A program made the position numbers and the translations under genes. From Cladosporium sp. IMV 00045 (lineage: Eukaryota > Ascomycota > Dothideomycetes > Cladosporiales > Cladosporiaceae): a stretch of 64,000 nucleotides of DNA. The notes under the pieces are model-generated. The model was not told the DNA's origin, made no database searches, and saw only the letters and a list, made by a program, of their open reading frames with translations. This document shows positions 20,576 through 31,628 of the stretch, piece by piece. The stretch is from the NCBI GenBank assembly GCA_001931905.2, contig MSJI02000094.1, forward strand, positions 1 to 64,000. The letters are read 5' to 3'. The number at the start of each line of letters is the position of its first letter. Position 1 is the first letter of the stretch.

Positions 20576-21944
20576 GGTTGTGTCTTGCCGCGAGGACAGT
20601 ACTCACGCGATTGTTGTGTGATGGTTGTACGATCAGGAGAGGGCGTTGTTGATCGTGGAACAATAATGGAAAGCGAGACTAAACAACAATTCGTAGAACC
20701 AGATGCTCTTGCACGGAAGAACGTCACTCAAGTTGAGCACTCTTCTGGCACATGGCAGCCGCGCACGCGGTCATCGCTCAACCAAGACATCAACATGATC
20801 AAAACGGTTTCTCAGTCGCCCTTCGTTATTGTGGAAACACTCGCTTGTGCGACCCTGCGCTTGCTTCTTCGGGAACTCGCACGAGTGCAGGGGTTGAAGA
20901 GAGTAAAAGATCTTCGTAAAGCTCATCGTCACTGATGTTTCCGTGCCTATGGGTCAGATTCCTTCGCGCTCGCGTGGGTTTACCATGTTGCTTGTGCTGC
21001 GTCCACAGAACAACAGTACCACCGGTAGCCATAGAGGGCATGCGTTGAATGACGTGGCTTGCGTGGCAGTTGTGACCGTAGAATATCCGTACGGTGCAAT
21101 GGCAAGCAACAGAAGGCTACCCTTGTTTTTCCTGGTTCTATATTAGCAAGATGATAGGCGATAGCCCTGATCGACTGGACGTTGAGAGACGCGAGAACCG
21201 CGCTGTTGGCTCGGCTGATGGAGGTAGCGGTCGATCAGTGTCCACTCTTTATCGGGACCTCACCGCATCACATCTCTACGATCGTCATTACTCCACTACC
21301 TCCTACTGCTACGTCTGTTTTTGCATTCCTCAATGGCATGACCTGAGGACAATGCTCCGGAGAGCAATTCTGAGCTGCAACTCCCTGGACGAAGACTTGT
21401 ATCCCAGGTGTGGACATCCTCTTAGGGCTTCGAGAGATACTCATTATCAGCTTAATGTATTGTTTTCCATGCCAAATGTCCACAGAATGATGTGTACCTT
21501 GTGATTCGTCTGGACTTGAAAATCTCCAACGGGTTTGGCTGATAGTAAGCCTACTAAGATGGAGAGCCGAAGATCTCCAACGTATCAAAAGTTTCCAGTA
21601 GATCGGTCCGATGGCCCACGCTCGACGATCAAACAGTGCATGCAAACTCATCGAGATGGAGGCACGCAAAATGTTGTCACCAGTTCCACAGGAAAGACCC
21701 TGATCGAGCCTGATACAGGAGTTGAGGCCGTATCTCGAGACCAATCGGTATGCTTGCGTTGATCTGTGTCTTTTCTGACCCACTCCCACCATCACTTGTG
21801 TGCCTTTACGGAAAGCGCACGTCAAGGCTGACATCACTTGGGATTATTGATATGTTACCTCCTATCACTTGTAGTTTGGCTTGAATCCATATTGCGCCCT
21901 CTGAGATGACCAATTGCTAGTTTCACAACAAAGACGAGACAATA
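20576..21944. other. 1.4 kb shared upstream region of two divergent P450 genes
   Basis: No gene is supported. Frames at 20504-20935 (plus, overlapping the P450 5' end) and 21268-21837 (minus, 189 codons) are open but lack domains, signal peptide or a sensible composition. This is unusually long for the window's intergenic regions and probably holds regulatory DNA for both P450s, or remnants of a lost gene. Confidence 0.4.
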
Positions 21945-23486
21945 ATGACAGCCTTGCAGTTAGCCATTGCAGGCTCAGTGCTGCTGCTATTAGTTCACAA
22001 AATCTTCATCAAACCACATTTCAGTCCGATCAAACACTTACCGGCACCCGACCAAGGACCTGCACACAAACGATTCTTCATCGAACCAAGTCCGGTCCAA
22101 CTGGCACAATGGGCACATGACATCCCGAATGACGGATTCATCAGATACCATGGAATCTTGAACGTCCAGAAAGTTCTGGTGACGGATCCAGCGGCCGTTC
22201 AGGACATCTTCATCACGAAACCTTATTCCTTCATTAAGCCACCACCCATCACGAAGATCATTAGATCTCTCTTAGGCGATGGACTGGTTGTTGTCGAGGG
22301 TGAAGCCCACAAAACGCAGAGGAAAGCAATCCAGCCTGCGTTCAAAGTCCGCCAGATCAAGAATCTGTACCCGGTGTTTGAGCGCAAGACCGCCGAGCTC
22401 ATCGACACGCTCAAGGAGGCTACGCAGGCTAAAACAGGCCAGGACTCCTCTCTTACTGACCTTGGAACTTACTTGCACCAAGTCACCCTGGACGTCATTG
22501 GAATTGCTGGCTTTGGTCTGGACTTCAATTGCCTCAAGGACCCGAACAACCAGCTCGCCACGGATTATGCGCATGGATTCAATCCCAGCAAAAGCGCTCA
22601 AAAATATCGTTTGCTCGCGCTTGTGATGCCTTCATGGCTCCTCGACCGCCTGCCCATGAAACGTAATCAGGACCTCAGAACGGCCGTCGGTGCTGTAAGG
22701 GAGTGTACCGGCAGGTTCATTGAGGAACGGGGTGCTATGCTCGGTAGCAAGGAGAAGCTGGCCGAAGATGTCAACAACGACGTTATTGGTGTTCTTATGG
22801 CTGATGGTGGCGTTCGCGACAAGGAAACGCTTATCAACCAAAGTATGACCGTTCTCGGCGCCGGTCATGATACGGTCCACTTTGCAATCAACACCGCCAT
22901 CTGGGAGATGTGCAGAAATCCAGAAGTGCAGCGCCGTCTTCGTGAGGAGATCAGGCAGAATTTGAAGTCACCAACAGACGCGGCCAACGAGAAGGTCACG
23001 GAAAGTGTTGACATCGAAGGTCTGCCATATCTCCAAGCTGTGTGCAACGAGGTCTTCCGTCTGCACCATTCAGTTCCCATGATGCATCGTCGAAACATCG
23101 AACCCACAGTTGTTGCTGGTCAAGCTTTCCCGAAGGGTACTCCTTTCGTCATCCCCATCAGCGCTTACAATGTCTCACCAAAGTTCTGGAAGAAAGACCC
23201 TCAGTCTTTTGACCCAGACCGCTGGATGGAAGATCCAGCCCTTGGAGGCGCGGAAGACAGGAGGGCTTTCTTGTCGTTTTCCGCAGGTGCTCGCGTGTGC
23301 ACTGGCGAGCGGTTTGCAAGGGCTGAGGTGAAGCACTTACTTGCCGGTCTGGTTGGTAGCTTTGATTTCAAGTGGGCTGGTACCGGCGATGATAGACAGT
23401 CTCAGGAATTGCATCTTGAACATGGCATCACGAGCAAGATGGAAGGAGGGTTGTGGGTGAAGATGGTGCCTCTGAGCGGATGGTAG
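21945..23486 (+). CDS. Cytochrome P450 monooxygenase
   Basis: Intronless, 513 residues, the same length as the divergent P450 but clearly of another family. A short membrane anchor (LQLAIAGSVLLLLVHKIFI) leads into HLPAPDQGPAHKRFF. P450 marks: C-helix HKTQRKAIQPAF, I-helix GAGHDTVHFAIN, ExxR as NEVFRLHH, a PERF-type PDRWMEDP, and heme-binding FSAGARVCTGERF. In the I-helix the usual DT[TS] reads DTV; the acid and first threonine are kept. It resembles fungal secondary-metabolite P450s that act on hydrophobic substrates (CYP3/CYP4-like clan), but I cannot assign a CYP number. The gene is tandem with the glycosyltransferase-like gene 485 bp downstream. Confidence 0.92.
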   Translation: MTALQLAIAGSVLLLLVHKIFIKPHFSPIKHLPAPDQGPAHKRFFIEPSPVQLAQWAHDIPNDGFIRYHGILNVQKVLVTDPAAVQDIFITKPYSFIKPPPITKIIRSLLGDGLVVVEGEAHKTQRKAIQPAFKVRQIKNLYPVFERKTAELIDTLKEATQAKTGQDSSLTDLGTYLHQVTLDVIGIAGFGLDFNCLKDPNNQLATDYAHGFNPSKSAQKYRLLALVMPSWLLDRLPMKRNQDLRTAVGAVRECTGRFIEERGAMLGSKEKLAEDVNNDVIGVLMADGGVRDKETLINQSMTVLGAGHDTVHFAINTAIWEMCRNPEVQRRLREEIRQNLKSPTDAANEKVTESVDIEGLPYLQAVCNEVFRLHHSVPMMHRRNIEPTVVAGQAFPKGTPFVIPISAYNVSPKFWKKDPQSFDPDRWMEDPALGGAEDRRAFLSFSAGARVCTGERFARAEVKHLLAGLVGSFDFKWAGTGDDRQSQELHLEHGITSKMEGGLWVKMVPLSGW

Positions 23487-23971
23487 TTTGTATAGAGTTA
23501 GCAATTTCACGAGCGAATGAACTATCATGGTCATGGCTCCCCTAATAAAAATTGCCATGTTCCTTTTGCCTTTGTCGGTATTGGTATCTCAGCGGTCTTT
23601 CCTAACTCCTATTCTCAGTGGGTTGATGATGAATCCCACTTCGGCTGACGTAGCCTTGTGGAACGTCGGCGCGAGTTCGCCGGGGCCCTCCATCATCCAT
23701 CGCAACTAGACTTCTAATTCATGCCGCTACGACTCTCACGATAAAGGCAGTACCTCACGTGCCATACCATTCCTTACAATCCATCTTGAAGACTCGACTT
23801 GCGTGTTCAGCAGCGACTCGTACAAGCCAGTAGCCGTGCTCTGGCTGTCCCTACCTCTCCTTCTCCCTCGACACGTGGCGCCCTGAGACTAGCCTCTCCG
23901 AAACATGCGCCAACATTTAGGAGCATGTTAGAACGGAGCATTCGCATGCGCAAGCACCTACAATCGCCAGA
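23487..23971. other. Intergenic region between P450 and glycosyltransferase-like gene
   Basis: 485 bp. No gene or repeat supported; presumably P450 3' UTR and the next promoter. Confidence 0.4.
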
Positions 23972-26116
23972 ATGCCATATCACTCCCGCGTCTTGAGCAA
24001 AGACGAGGAGCTTGGGAAGCGCGACGACGATTTCCGCCCAAAGCGATCACCCTCATTCCACAATGGCTTCAACGTTTTGCGCTGGCGCAAACGTCGACTC
24101 TTCTCCCTAATCGCCGGCATAGCCCTTGTATACCTCTTCTTTGCGAATCCTCCAGCCGATCTGCGACGGGTTGACGGACGGCAATATGGCCAGCCCGCAG
24201 CGGCCGCGCCATATGTGGCCCCTCCAAGGTATTCAACCAGCGAGCCTACGGGAGCACCTCCTCGAACACCACTTGACCCGGACGACGACGAGAGCGATAA
24301 GCAATACTACGATGGACCGATCAAATTCTATCGATTGGCTTCAAGCCTACACGCCATTGGCCGCTCCATGGGCCAACGCAACAACAACCGCAATGTGCTG
24401 TTCGCAGCTTCATCCTTAAAGAGCGTGGCCAACCTGATACCTATGGCTTGTGATATGGCTCGGTGGAACAGGAATTATGTACACTTGGCTCTGTTCGGCC
24501 GTGATCCCTTGTCAATGGAGCAAGTGCTGGAAATCAACGGTGTCTCCAGCGATGACTGCCCGGTCTTGTTTCATGACGCTCGAGGGGACTATGGTGAATA
24601 CAGCACCAACTTGAGGTTGGAGGGATCCGTCGCAGGAGCCATGAGGCATATCAACGAGTACATGCATCCCCAAGCCATCATTACGGATGACAGTGCGATC
24701 GAGGACGGGCCATTCACGCGTGCCATGCGATCAAAAGGAAAACAGTACGGTCGCCCCGTGATTGAGATACCCGCCGGCGGATATGAAACTTTTCTGTGGA
24801 TGACACGACTGGACTCGGGCAGTTTGTCGAGCTGGTTCAAGCCGCAAATCGATATCCTCATCCACGCACCAAAAGAGAGCTCAGGCGGTTTGATCAGGCT
24901 GCTGAAAAGTCTCGAGGATGCAGACTATGAAGGCCTGCGCCCACCAAGACTGACAGTGGAATTGCCGAACTCAATCGACAGATTCGCTGGTAATTATCTA
25001 CGTGATTTGGACTGGCCGCCGGGCGATGACCAGTCTCCCATGAGCCCGAATACGCTCACACTGCGCCACCGGATACCTGTCAACCACGCCAGCTCTGAGC
25101 AATCATCGCTGCGTTTCTTGGAGTCGTTCTTTCCAACCTCCCCGGACAATCATGTCTTCCTCCTCTCACCGCAAGCGGAGATCAGCCCTCAATATCTTCA
25201 CTATCTGCACTACGTGATCTTGGAATATCGATACTCGTCATACGGCACTCCATACTCCGGCGAGCTCTTTGGAGTTTCCTTGGATGTTCCATCCGCCTTC
25301 ATTAACGGCACTGGTCCGTTCGCTCCACCGACACTAGCAAGAATGCAAATTCAAAAGTACCTTGATGATGAAAAGGGGAGCAAAAACGGACCCTCGCCCT
25401 TCATTTATCAGGCGCCTTCTTCGACTGCTAGCTTGGTTTTTAGTGAAAAGTGGGCTACCTTCCACGACTTTGTCTCAAATCGACTGGCAGCCAGCCACAG
25501 CGGGAAAGTTCAGAAGGCGAGGAAACAGGTCTCCGAGACGGAGCCTGCGTGGATGGAGTACATGATCGAGCTCATGCGTGCGAGGAACTGGCACATGCTG
25601 CATCCTGCGGAAGGATTTGTCACAGTCCACAATGAGCTCGCCCAACTGCCCGAGGAATTCAGTCGGGAAGACAAGGGTCGCAAAGAGGAAGATTCGCCCG
25701 AACCGCCTTACCATCCGGAAGAGGAGGCATTCTTGATCGCGGACGAAGCACCTCGAATCGTCCCTCACAGGGAGAAGCGACCTGTATCAGGTTCCCAAGC
25801 TCTTCACGAGAAGTTGCCCTTCAAAGGCGATCTCCCCGAGCTCTCTCATCTGCCGCTTCTTGACCACCGCGGCGAGCATTCGAGCTTCACGCAGACCAAC
25901 CTGGTGCAGTCAGAGTATCTTGCACAATTCCGCGAGCATGTTGGCGGTTGCGATGCACAAGAGGCGAAACGCGAGCGTGTTCCTCACGGTCTGGGAACCG
26001 ATGACTTGTTCTGTTTGCCGGGCGTTGATGCACAGTACGTCGACGAGGATGAAGACGAAGAGGTTGCGTTGGCGATCGCAAAAGCAAGCGATCCATACCC
26101 ATCGCATGCTTCATAG
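23972..26116 (+). CDS. Type II membrane glycosyltransferase-like protein
   Basis: Intronless, 714 residues. A basic cytoplasmic N-terminus (about 1-42; GKRDDDFRPKRSP ... RWRKRR) precedes one signal-anchor helix (LFSLIAGIALVYLFFANPP, about 43-61). A Pro-rich stem and a large lumenal domain follow, the layout of Golgi glycosyltransferases. The catalytic half contains NVLFAASSLKSVANLIPMAC, a nucleotide-sugar-fold-like start, and PQAIITDDSAIEDGPFTRA. The C-terminal 100 residues are acidic and low-complexity. I recall similar proteins in filamentous fungi annotated as putative glycosyltransferases, but no characterized activity. Catalytic DxD is not certain; DD in IITDDSA is a candidate. The start ATG is the first in the frame and gives the correct basic cytoplasmic tail. 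Confidence 0.7.
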   Translation: MPYHSRVLSKDEELGKRDDDFRPKRSPSFHNGFNVLRWRKRRLFSLIAGIALVYLFFANPPADLRRVDGRQYGQPAAAAPYVAPPRYSTSEPTGAPPRTPLDPDDDESDKQYYDGPIKFYRLASSLHAIGRSMGQRNNNRNVLFAASSLKSVANLIPMACDMARWNRNYVHLALFGRDPLSMEQVLEINGVSSDDCPVLFHDARGDYGEYSTNLRLEGSVAGAMRHINEYMHPQAIITDDSAIEDGPFTRAMRSKGKQYGRPVIEIPAGGYETFLWMTRLDSGSLSSWFKPQIDILIHAPKESSGGLIRLLKSLEDADYEGLRPPRLTVELPNSIDRFAGNYLRDLDWPPGDDQSPMSPNTLTLRHRIPVNHASSEQSSLRFLESFFPTSPDNHVFLLSPQAEISPQYLHYLHYVILEYRYSSYGTPYSGELFGVSLDVPSAFINGTGPFAPPTLARMQIQKYLDDEKGSKNGPSPFIYQAPSSTASLVFSEKWATFHDFVSNRLAASHSGKVQKARKQVSETEPAWMEYMIELMRARNWHMLHPAEGFVTVHNELAQLPEEFSREDKGRKEEDSPEPPYHPEEEAFLIADEAPRIVPHREKRPVSGSQALHEKLPFKGDLPELSHLPLLDHRGEHSSFTQTNLVQSEYLAQFREHVGGCDAQEAKRERVPHGLGTDDLFCLPGVDAQYVDEDEDEEVALAIAKASDPYPSHAS

Positions 26117-26852
26117 AACGCCAACGCGGATTGTTGCAGAGCTGCTATTCGCATAGACTGCAATGTGAAGAGTAACATCGCACCCCCATCTCTTAGTGTC
26201 TAGAGGATACCCTGCATGTTAAAATCAATGTACAAATTATGAATATTCACAAATTAACACGTCCATCTACTCACATCCTCTGACACCAGAACCCTTGCGC
26301 GCATACCCAGCGGCGCTTACATTTGCCCGATAGACCAGCAGAGTCCTCCCAAACCCCAGATTCCCCAGAAAAGCAAGATCAAGCACAAGAAATGTCGATC
26401 TCGCCTGGTGTTCCGAGGAGTACAACCATTAACCTGCCGTGCTGCCGTCGCGTGGTCTTTCTTCCGAATATCTACTGAACTCTAGTTTCGTTCAAGACAC
26501 TCGCGGCTGAAGCTTGGGTTGGAGCTTAGCAAACTCTCTCCGCGCGCCACCCTCGTGCCTCGCGCGTCATGCAACATTCGATTGATATGCTGCGAGCACT
26601 CTGGCTGGCTGGCCCACCTACACAGTCTGTCGATGGGACGTCTTAGGCTTCGAAGTGGCCATGACTGACGAGTGGGATCTGCATTCACGCTCCGCCACGC
26701 GGCGCGTTGGACGCCTTTATATATGTTCGAGGCTTTCCTATCATAGTCTCGTACTGCGATGTTCTACCCTTCGGTTGTTTTGAGGAAGTGAACCCCTTGC
26801 GACACCTCTGCATCAATCGCTGAACATCTGCGACAACCGCAAAGAAGCCTTA
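26117..26852. other. Intergenic region upstream of the second sugar transporter
   Basis: 736 bp with no supported gene. It carries a TATA-like run near its right end. Confidence 0.45.
26718..26724 (+). promoter_or_regulatory. TATA-like element of the second sugar transporter
   Basis: The run TATATAT within CCTTTATATATG lies about 130 nt before the ATG at 26853. Assigned by position only. Confidence 0.35.
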
Positions 26853-28979
26853 ATGGGTCAACTAATGAAACAGAATTGGTTTGGGAGGGGATGGCGCCTG
26901 CAAGTCGCGGTGGTGGTGAGCTGTCAGATGGCATTCAGTACAGAGCCCGCGCATCGAATGGTCATGGTTGCGAGATCGCTAACGGCCATTCTCAGTTCTG
27001 TTCGGCTACGACCAAGGAGTATTCAGCGGCATCGTCGGCAACGAAGACTGGAAAGCCACTTTCGGCAATCCTGGCACCGCCCTTGAAGGCATCATCGTCA
27101 GTATATACAACCTCGGCGCCTTCTCCGGATGCATCTTGACATTTCTTATGGGAGAAAAACTGGGAAGACGACTTTGCATGTGGATTGCCATGCTGTGGAT
27201 CGTATGCTTAGGCCGTTCTCAGACACTACTCCATGATATTTGCTAACTAAGCCTTTCAGATCGTTGGCGCAATCTTACAATGCACTTCCTACTCCGTCGC
27301 CCAAATCATGATTGCTCGCTACATCACTGGGATCGGGACCGGTATCGAGACCAGCACAGTCCCCATGTATCAAAGCGAGCTATGCGATGCGAAGCGACGT
27401 GGTAGATTGGTGTCATCAGAGCCCTTGATGGTCGGTGTGGGTATAGTCGTCGCCTACTACACAGATTACGGAATGAGCTTCATTGATGGTAGCATCGCGT
27501 GGCGTGTGCCGATAGCATTGCAAGTTGTCTTCGCTTTCGTGAGTATCAGCCAAACGTTCCGCGCTATCCCAACGAGAGATTTTGCTAACGTATACCAGGT
27601 CGTCGTTGTCCTCGTATTCGGTGTTCCCGAATCTCCTCGTTGGCTTTACGCTCACGGCCGCAACGAGGAGGCGCTGCAGGTTCTCTGCGATGTCTACGAC
27701 GCTGGAGCAGATGACCCCAAAGTCGCGACACAACAAAAAGAGATTCTTGAGGCGATTGAGCTCGAACATAAACAGGGAGAATATAAGTGGAGCCAACTCT
27801 TCAAGCGCGACGAAGTTCAGACTGGAAGGAGAGTGATGCTGGCCTATGGCATGCAATTCATGAACCAGATGGGCGGGATCAATCTCATTGTGTAAGAACA
27901 TCTCTTGAGATTATTTGAAACCAAAACACAGACAACTGACTCGCATGCAAGATACTTCGTCCCTTCGCTTCTGGAGCAGAACGTCGGCCTCGATCCAAAC
28001 TTGAGCTTACTGATCGGCGGCGCGGTCCAGTGCATGTTCATCGTCGGCTCTATCTTCCCAACGATATTCCTCGATCGGTTCGGACGCAGGAGGCCGATGA
28101 TGTATGGGTCGTTTGGTCTAGGCCTTTCGATGATGATGCTCTCAATCTTACTCAGTTTCTCTCGGGCGCAATACAGCGAGAGCTTGCAGCAAAGCACAGC
28201 CTCTGCCAGCGTTGCATTCTTGTTCACCTACATGCTGATATTTGGGTAAGTGTTGTTGATATCTGGGTTGCTTGGTATTTCTTTGCTAACACTATCCAGT
28301 GCTTCGGTCAACTGCATTCCTTGGGTGTAAGTCACGATTGGAATGATTCGTTCGGATAGTGTACTAATACAAAGAAGCTATGTGCCAGAGATTCTACCGC
28401 TGCATGCCAGAGCCAAAGGTTCGTTTCATGAACTTCTATCTGACAGATCTTGTTGTGGATCGTAGTCGGATACTGACGCTTTGAATTTTAGGCACTGCCA
28501 TTGGCATTAGCTCGAACTGGTTATGGGTGAGTATAAACACTATGATATGGCCCATATTCGCCCTATCTAACAGTTATCTAGAATTTCGTGGTCGTCATGA
28601 TCAGCCCGTCCTTGATCTCCAACGTAAGTTTCTCGAAAAACGGATGTACCACCACACGCCCGTTAACAAACCCTCCCAGCTTGCCTGGAAGGCATATCTC
28701 ATTTTCATGTGCACCAACTTCACCTTCGTCCCCCTGGTCTACTTTTTCTACCCGGAGACAGCGAACCGGACTGAAGTCGATTACCTTTTCATCAGAGAGG
28801 GCAACAAAGGCGCCAAACAGCTCTGGCACAGGAGCCAGCCGGTCATTATCAGCTTGAAAGAGGATGTGGAGAGCAATGCTGCGGCGATGGGTTTGGGAGA
28901 GCACATGGAGGAGAAAGATGGTGTGAAGGCGGATACGCTGCGGAGGGAAGAGAGTGCGGATCATATCGAGGCCAGATGA
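26853..28979 (+). CDS. MFS sugar transporter (SP family), ten exons
   Basis: Exons 26853-26937, 26996-27201, 27260-27538, 27599-27891, 27952-28245, 28300-28326, 28378-28418, 28492-28526, 28582-28623 and 28680-28979 join in phase to 533 residues. The first splice gives VVVSCQMAFILFGYDQGVFSG, which fixes the start and donor. Hexose-transporter marks: LGRRLCMW, RYITGIGTGIETSTVPMYQSE, PESPRWLYAHGRNEEAL, GGINLIVYFVPSLLEQNVGL, DRFGRRRPMMYGS, YVPEILPLHARAKGTAIG and YPETANRTEVDYLF. Twelve helices are expected. It resembles fungal transporters for lactose, cellobiose or monosaccharides; substrate unknown. Four consecutive exons are only 27-42 bp. It is not a close copy of the other transporter in this window. 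Confidence 0.9.
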
Positions 28980-29099
28980 GGCATGAGTCAGTATACGGCG
29001 TGCAAAACTATCAAGAAAGGGGGCGCAAAGCCATCGATGGTATCTCTCACGATGGTAGAAGTACACAAACAAACATCATTACACGAAGTACATATCGAC

Positions 29100-31628
29100 T
29101 TATATATCTCGCCGATCGTCAAGCTCAAGACCAGCGCCGCCACCGCCTGCCGGACCAGTACTCATGCCTGAACTAACACGTTCGTGACCCAGTCTCAGAC
29201 GCCCTCCACTCACTCTCCCTAGCTTGCCAGCAACCCAAGTGCCCACCTTCTTCATGACAACCCAGAGTTTCTCCTGACTGTCTTTCAAACCGGCCTCGTC
29301 GCGCGGGTTCTCATGAGCTTCCGCCTGGAATTGGTATTTTAGACAATCCTTGACCGTGACCAAACCTGTCAACCGGCCTCTGTGCTCCACGAGGATGACG
29401 CGCGGACCTAGCTTCTTGAACAGTTCCATCACAGTCTCGAGAGGCAAGCGTGGATGCACAGCAAGCGGCGTCAAGTCCACAAACTTGGTAAAATCGACAC
29501 TCGCAGCATTGGCAGTCTCGGCCATGTCGTCGAAGCTCACCGCAGGCATGGTGGCAGACGGCGTGGTGGCCGGGTAGTTGTTCGGCGTGTCCGAAGCGAA
29601 AACACACTTCGCGCGCGGCGAAACGAGAGAGTCGCGTTTGGCGCGGTCAAGAGCGTAGCGCAGTTCGGTTCGGCCGATGTAGCCGAGTAGGAGTTTCGAG
29701 TCTTGATCGTCGACGATGGGGAAGCCTTGATACTGCGATTCTTGCAGAATTGCTTCGACTTGGTTGATCACGAGGCCCATGGCTGGCAGGCATGTTGGGT
29801 TGGCGGTCATGGTTTGGCTGACCGGTACACCGAAGGTGTGTTCCTCTTTGTTGTCAAGGAATGGCATGCCGTTGAACCAAATCATGCGGTCTGCGATGCC
29901 GCCTTTTCTGAATCGCTCGGATACGACTTTGGTGACTCCCACGGCAATCATGGTGGGCAAGATGTAGGTCAGAGCGCCAGTCAGCTCGAACATGATGACC
30001 ACGACCGAGACGGTGATATGCATGATGCCACTAAGCGCCGCCGCAGCGCCGAGGAAAGCGTACGTGCCTGGTGTAATGCATGTCTGACCTGACTGACAGG
30101 CAGAGAAAAAGGCTGCTTCCGGGAAAGATTCCTGCAGAGATTGCACCATGATCCCAACCATGCGACCGAAAGACGCTCCAATCGCCATGGATGGCACAAA
30201 GATTCCTGCAGGGACTTTGCAGCCATACGAGATGATGACCAAGAAGATGCGAAGTATCGTAGCAATGAGCAGGGCGAATACAGTGGATGTGCGTTTGCCA
30301 GGATCGCATATCTCATCGAAGTCGTGCCCGCCTTCACATTCGTGAAAGAGGATCTCCATGCTTTCGGTCATATCGATACGCAAGAACATGTTTGGGTAAC
30401 ACAAGATAGCCGTGAATAGCGCCAGTAGAGTCGATTCCAGAATCGGATACTTGCTGAGGTACTTCTTCCGGAATGCTTGGGCCCTCAGATTCCATTTGAT
30501 GACAAAAGCGCCGTAAAGCCCGCCGAAGACGCCAATGATGATGTAGAAGATGATCTCGAAAAAGTGCCAGCTGCGGTCGTACTTTACTGTGAACATGACC
30601 AGTTGCCCAGTGCGGAAAGGATTCATTGCAGCGAGGACCGCGGTGGCTACCAAGGCACAGAAGTACGAGCGCCACATGGTCTTGAGTGGGAAGTAGTTAG
30701 ACATCTCTTCCAGACTGAAGAGGACACCGCCAATCGGACTGCCAAAGGCGACAGCTACGCCAGCAGCTGCACAGGCAGACAGAATCTCGCGAGTCTTTGC
30801 TGCGTTGCGACGATACTTTTCAAACAGCCTGCTGATGACGTTGCCTGTACACACGGCATAGTGCACGCTTGGCCCTTCTTTGCCAACGCTCAGGCCGGAG
30901 GCAATAGCGAGAGGTAGGCCGATCGATTTAATGACGAGCGTCCTGAACCCAAGGAAGCCTTTCATGACAAATCCAGCTATGATGCATTTGATTTCGCTGA
31001 TGCCGGATCCAGCGGCGTAGGGCGCGAAGCTCTTCACCAACCTCGCGGAGGTAAAGGCGAATGCAGTCGAAAACAGAATATAGAGTAGATAGTTGATAGG
31101 CCAGAAAGTGCTCCAGTGATGCCACTCCGCGCAGCCTTCCTCAGCTCCCCAGCAACAAAAGGACTCGTTCAGGTAAAATGCTGTGGTACAGTATCCTCTC
31201 TTGATATCAGATAGCCATTCCGTTACAATGTTCAGGAAAGCAGCGTTCAGTCCGATCGCAGCCCCAATCAAAGTGACCACAATCCATCCTTGACCGGCAT
31301 CGTAGGCTTCCCACAGCTTCCTCCGCCATCCTAGCCGGCCTTCGCGCTCGAAGAAACCCGCCCGCTCCTGTCGCCGCGCTTTGCGCCGTTGCTGTTCTCG
31401 CGCTGCATCTTGTACCCAATCGATCGTGGTAAAGTCTTCGTATCTCTTGATCTCATCTATCTCCTCGGCGACAGCCTGGTCGGCCTGAGATATGGGTTCG
31501 ACATCGCCTTGCTCGGCAGTCGAAAGGGCGGAGAGTCGCCTAGTCGGGTTGTTTGGGCGCGAAGAGAGGGACGTCGCGTAGCTGGAGCGGCGCGAGGGAT
31601 TTGGCACCGTGCTTGTGCGGCGACTCAT
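29100..31628 (-). CDS. CLC-family chloride channel/transporter (Gef1-like)
   Basis: Intronless, 842 residues. A Ser/Arg-rich cytoplasmic N-terminus precedes about ten membrane helices. CLC signatures: GSGISE (canonical GSGIPE), GKEGPSVH with the gating glutamate, GSPIGGVLFSLEE with the position of the internal proton glutamate, and PAGIFVPSMAIGASFGR. Two CBS domains follow: one around SQTMTANPTCLPAM to LLLGYIGRTELRYAL and one around VDLTPLAVHPRLPL to GRLTGLVTVKDCLKYQ. Both glutamates suggest a chloride/proton exchanger of endosomal or vacuolar membranes, as yeast Gef1, rather than a passive channel; this is inferred. The gene converges on the sugar transporter (stops about 120 bp apart) and is divergent from the SNF2 gene. 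Confidence 0.93.
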   Translation of the reverse strand: MSRRTSTVPNPSRRSSYATSLSSRPNNPTRRLSALSTAEQGDVEPISQADQAVAEEIDEIKRYEDFTTIDWVQDAAREQQRRKARRQERAGFFEREGRLGWRRKLWEAYDAGQGWIVVTLIGAAIGLNAAFLNIVTEWLSDIKRGYCTTAFYLNESFCCWGAEEGCAEWHHWSTFWPINYLLYILFSTAFAFTSARLVKSFAPYAAGSGISEIKCIIAGFVMKGFLGFRTLVIKSIGLPLAIASGLSVGKEGPSVHYAVCTGNVISRLFEKYRRNAAKTREILSACAAAGVAVAFGSPIGGVLFSLEEMSNYFPLKTMWRSYFCALVATAVLAAMNPFRTGQLVMFTVKYDRSWHFFEIIFYIIIGVFGGLYGAFVIKWNLRAQAFRKKYLSKYPILESTLLALFTAILCYPNMFLRIDMTESMEILFHECEGGHDFDEICDPGKRTSTVFALLIATILRIFLVIISYGCKVPAGIFVPSMAIGASFGRMVGIMVQSLQESFPEAAFFSACQSGQTCITPGTYAFLGAAAALSGIMHITVSVVVIMFELTGALTYILPTMIAVGVTKVVSERFRKGGIADRMIWFNGMPFLDNKEEHTFGVPVSQTMTANPTCLPAMGLVINQVEAILQESQYQGFPIVDDQDSKLLLGYIGRTELRYALDRAKRDSLVSPRAKCVFASDTPNNYPATTPSATMPAVSFDDMAETANAASVDFTKFVDLTPLAVHPRLPLETVMELFKKLGPRVILVEHRGRLTGLVTVKDCLKYQFQAEAHENPRDEAGLKDSQEKLWVVMKKVGTWVAGKLGRVSGGRLRLGHERVSSGMSTGPAGGGGAGLELDDRRDI

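Noticed and set aside
20504..20935. 143-codon plus-strand ORF between the P450s
   Set aside because: Overlaps the P450 5' coding end and has no recognisable feature.
5676..28979. The two sugar transporters as a recent duplication
   Set aside because: They differ in length, intron positions and most motifs, so they are distant paralogs.
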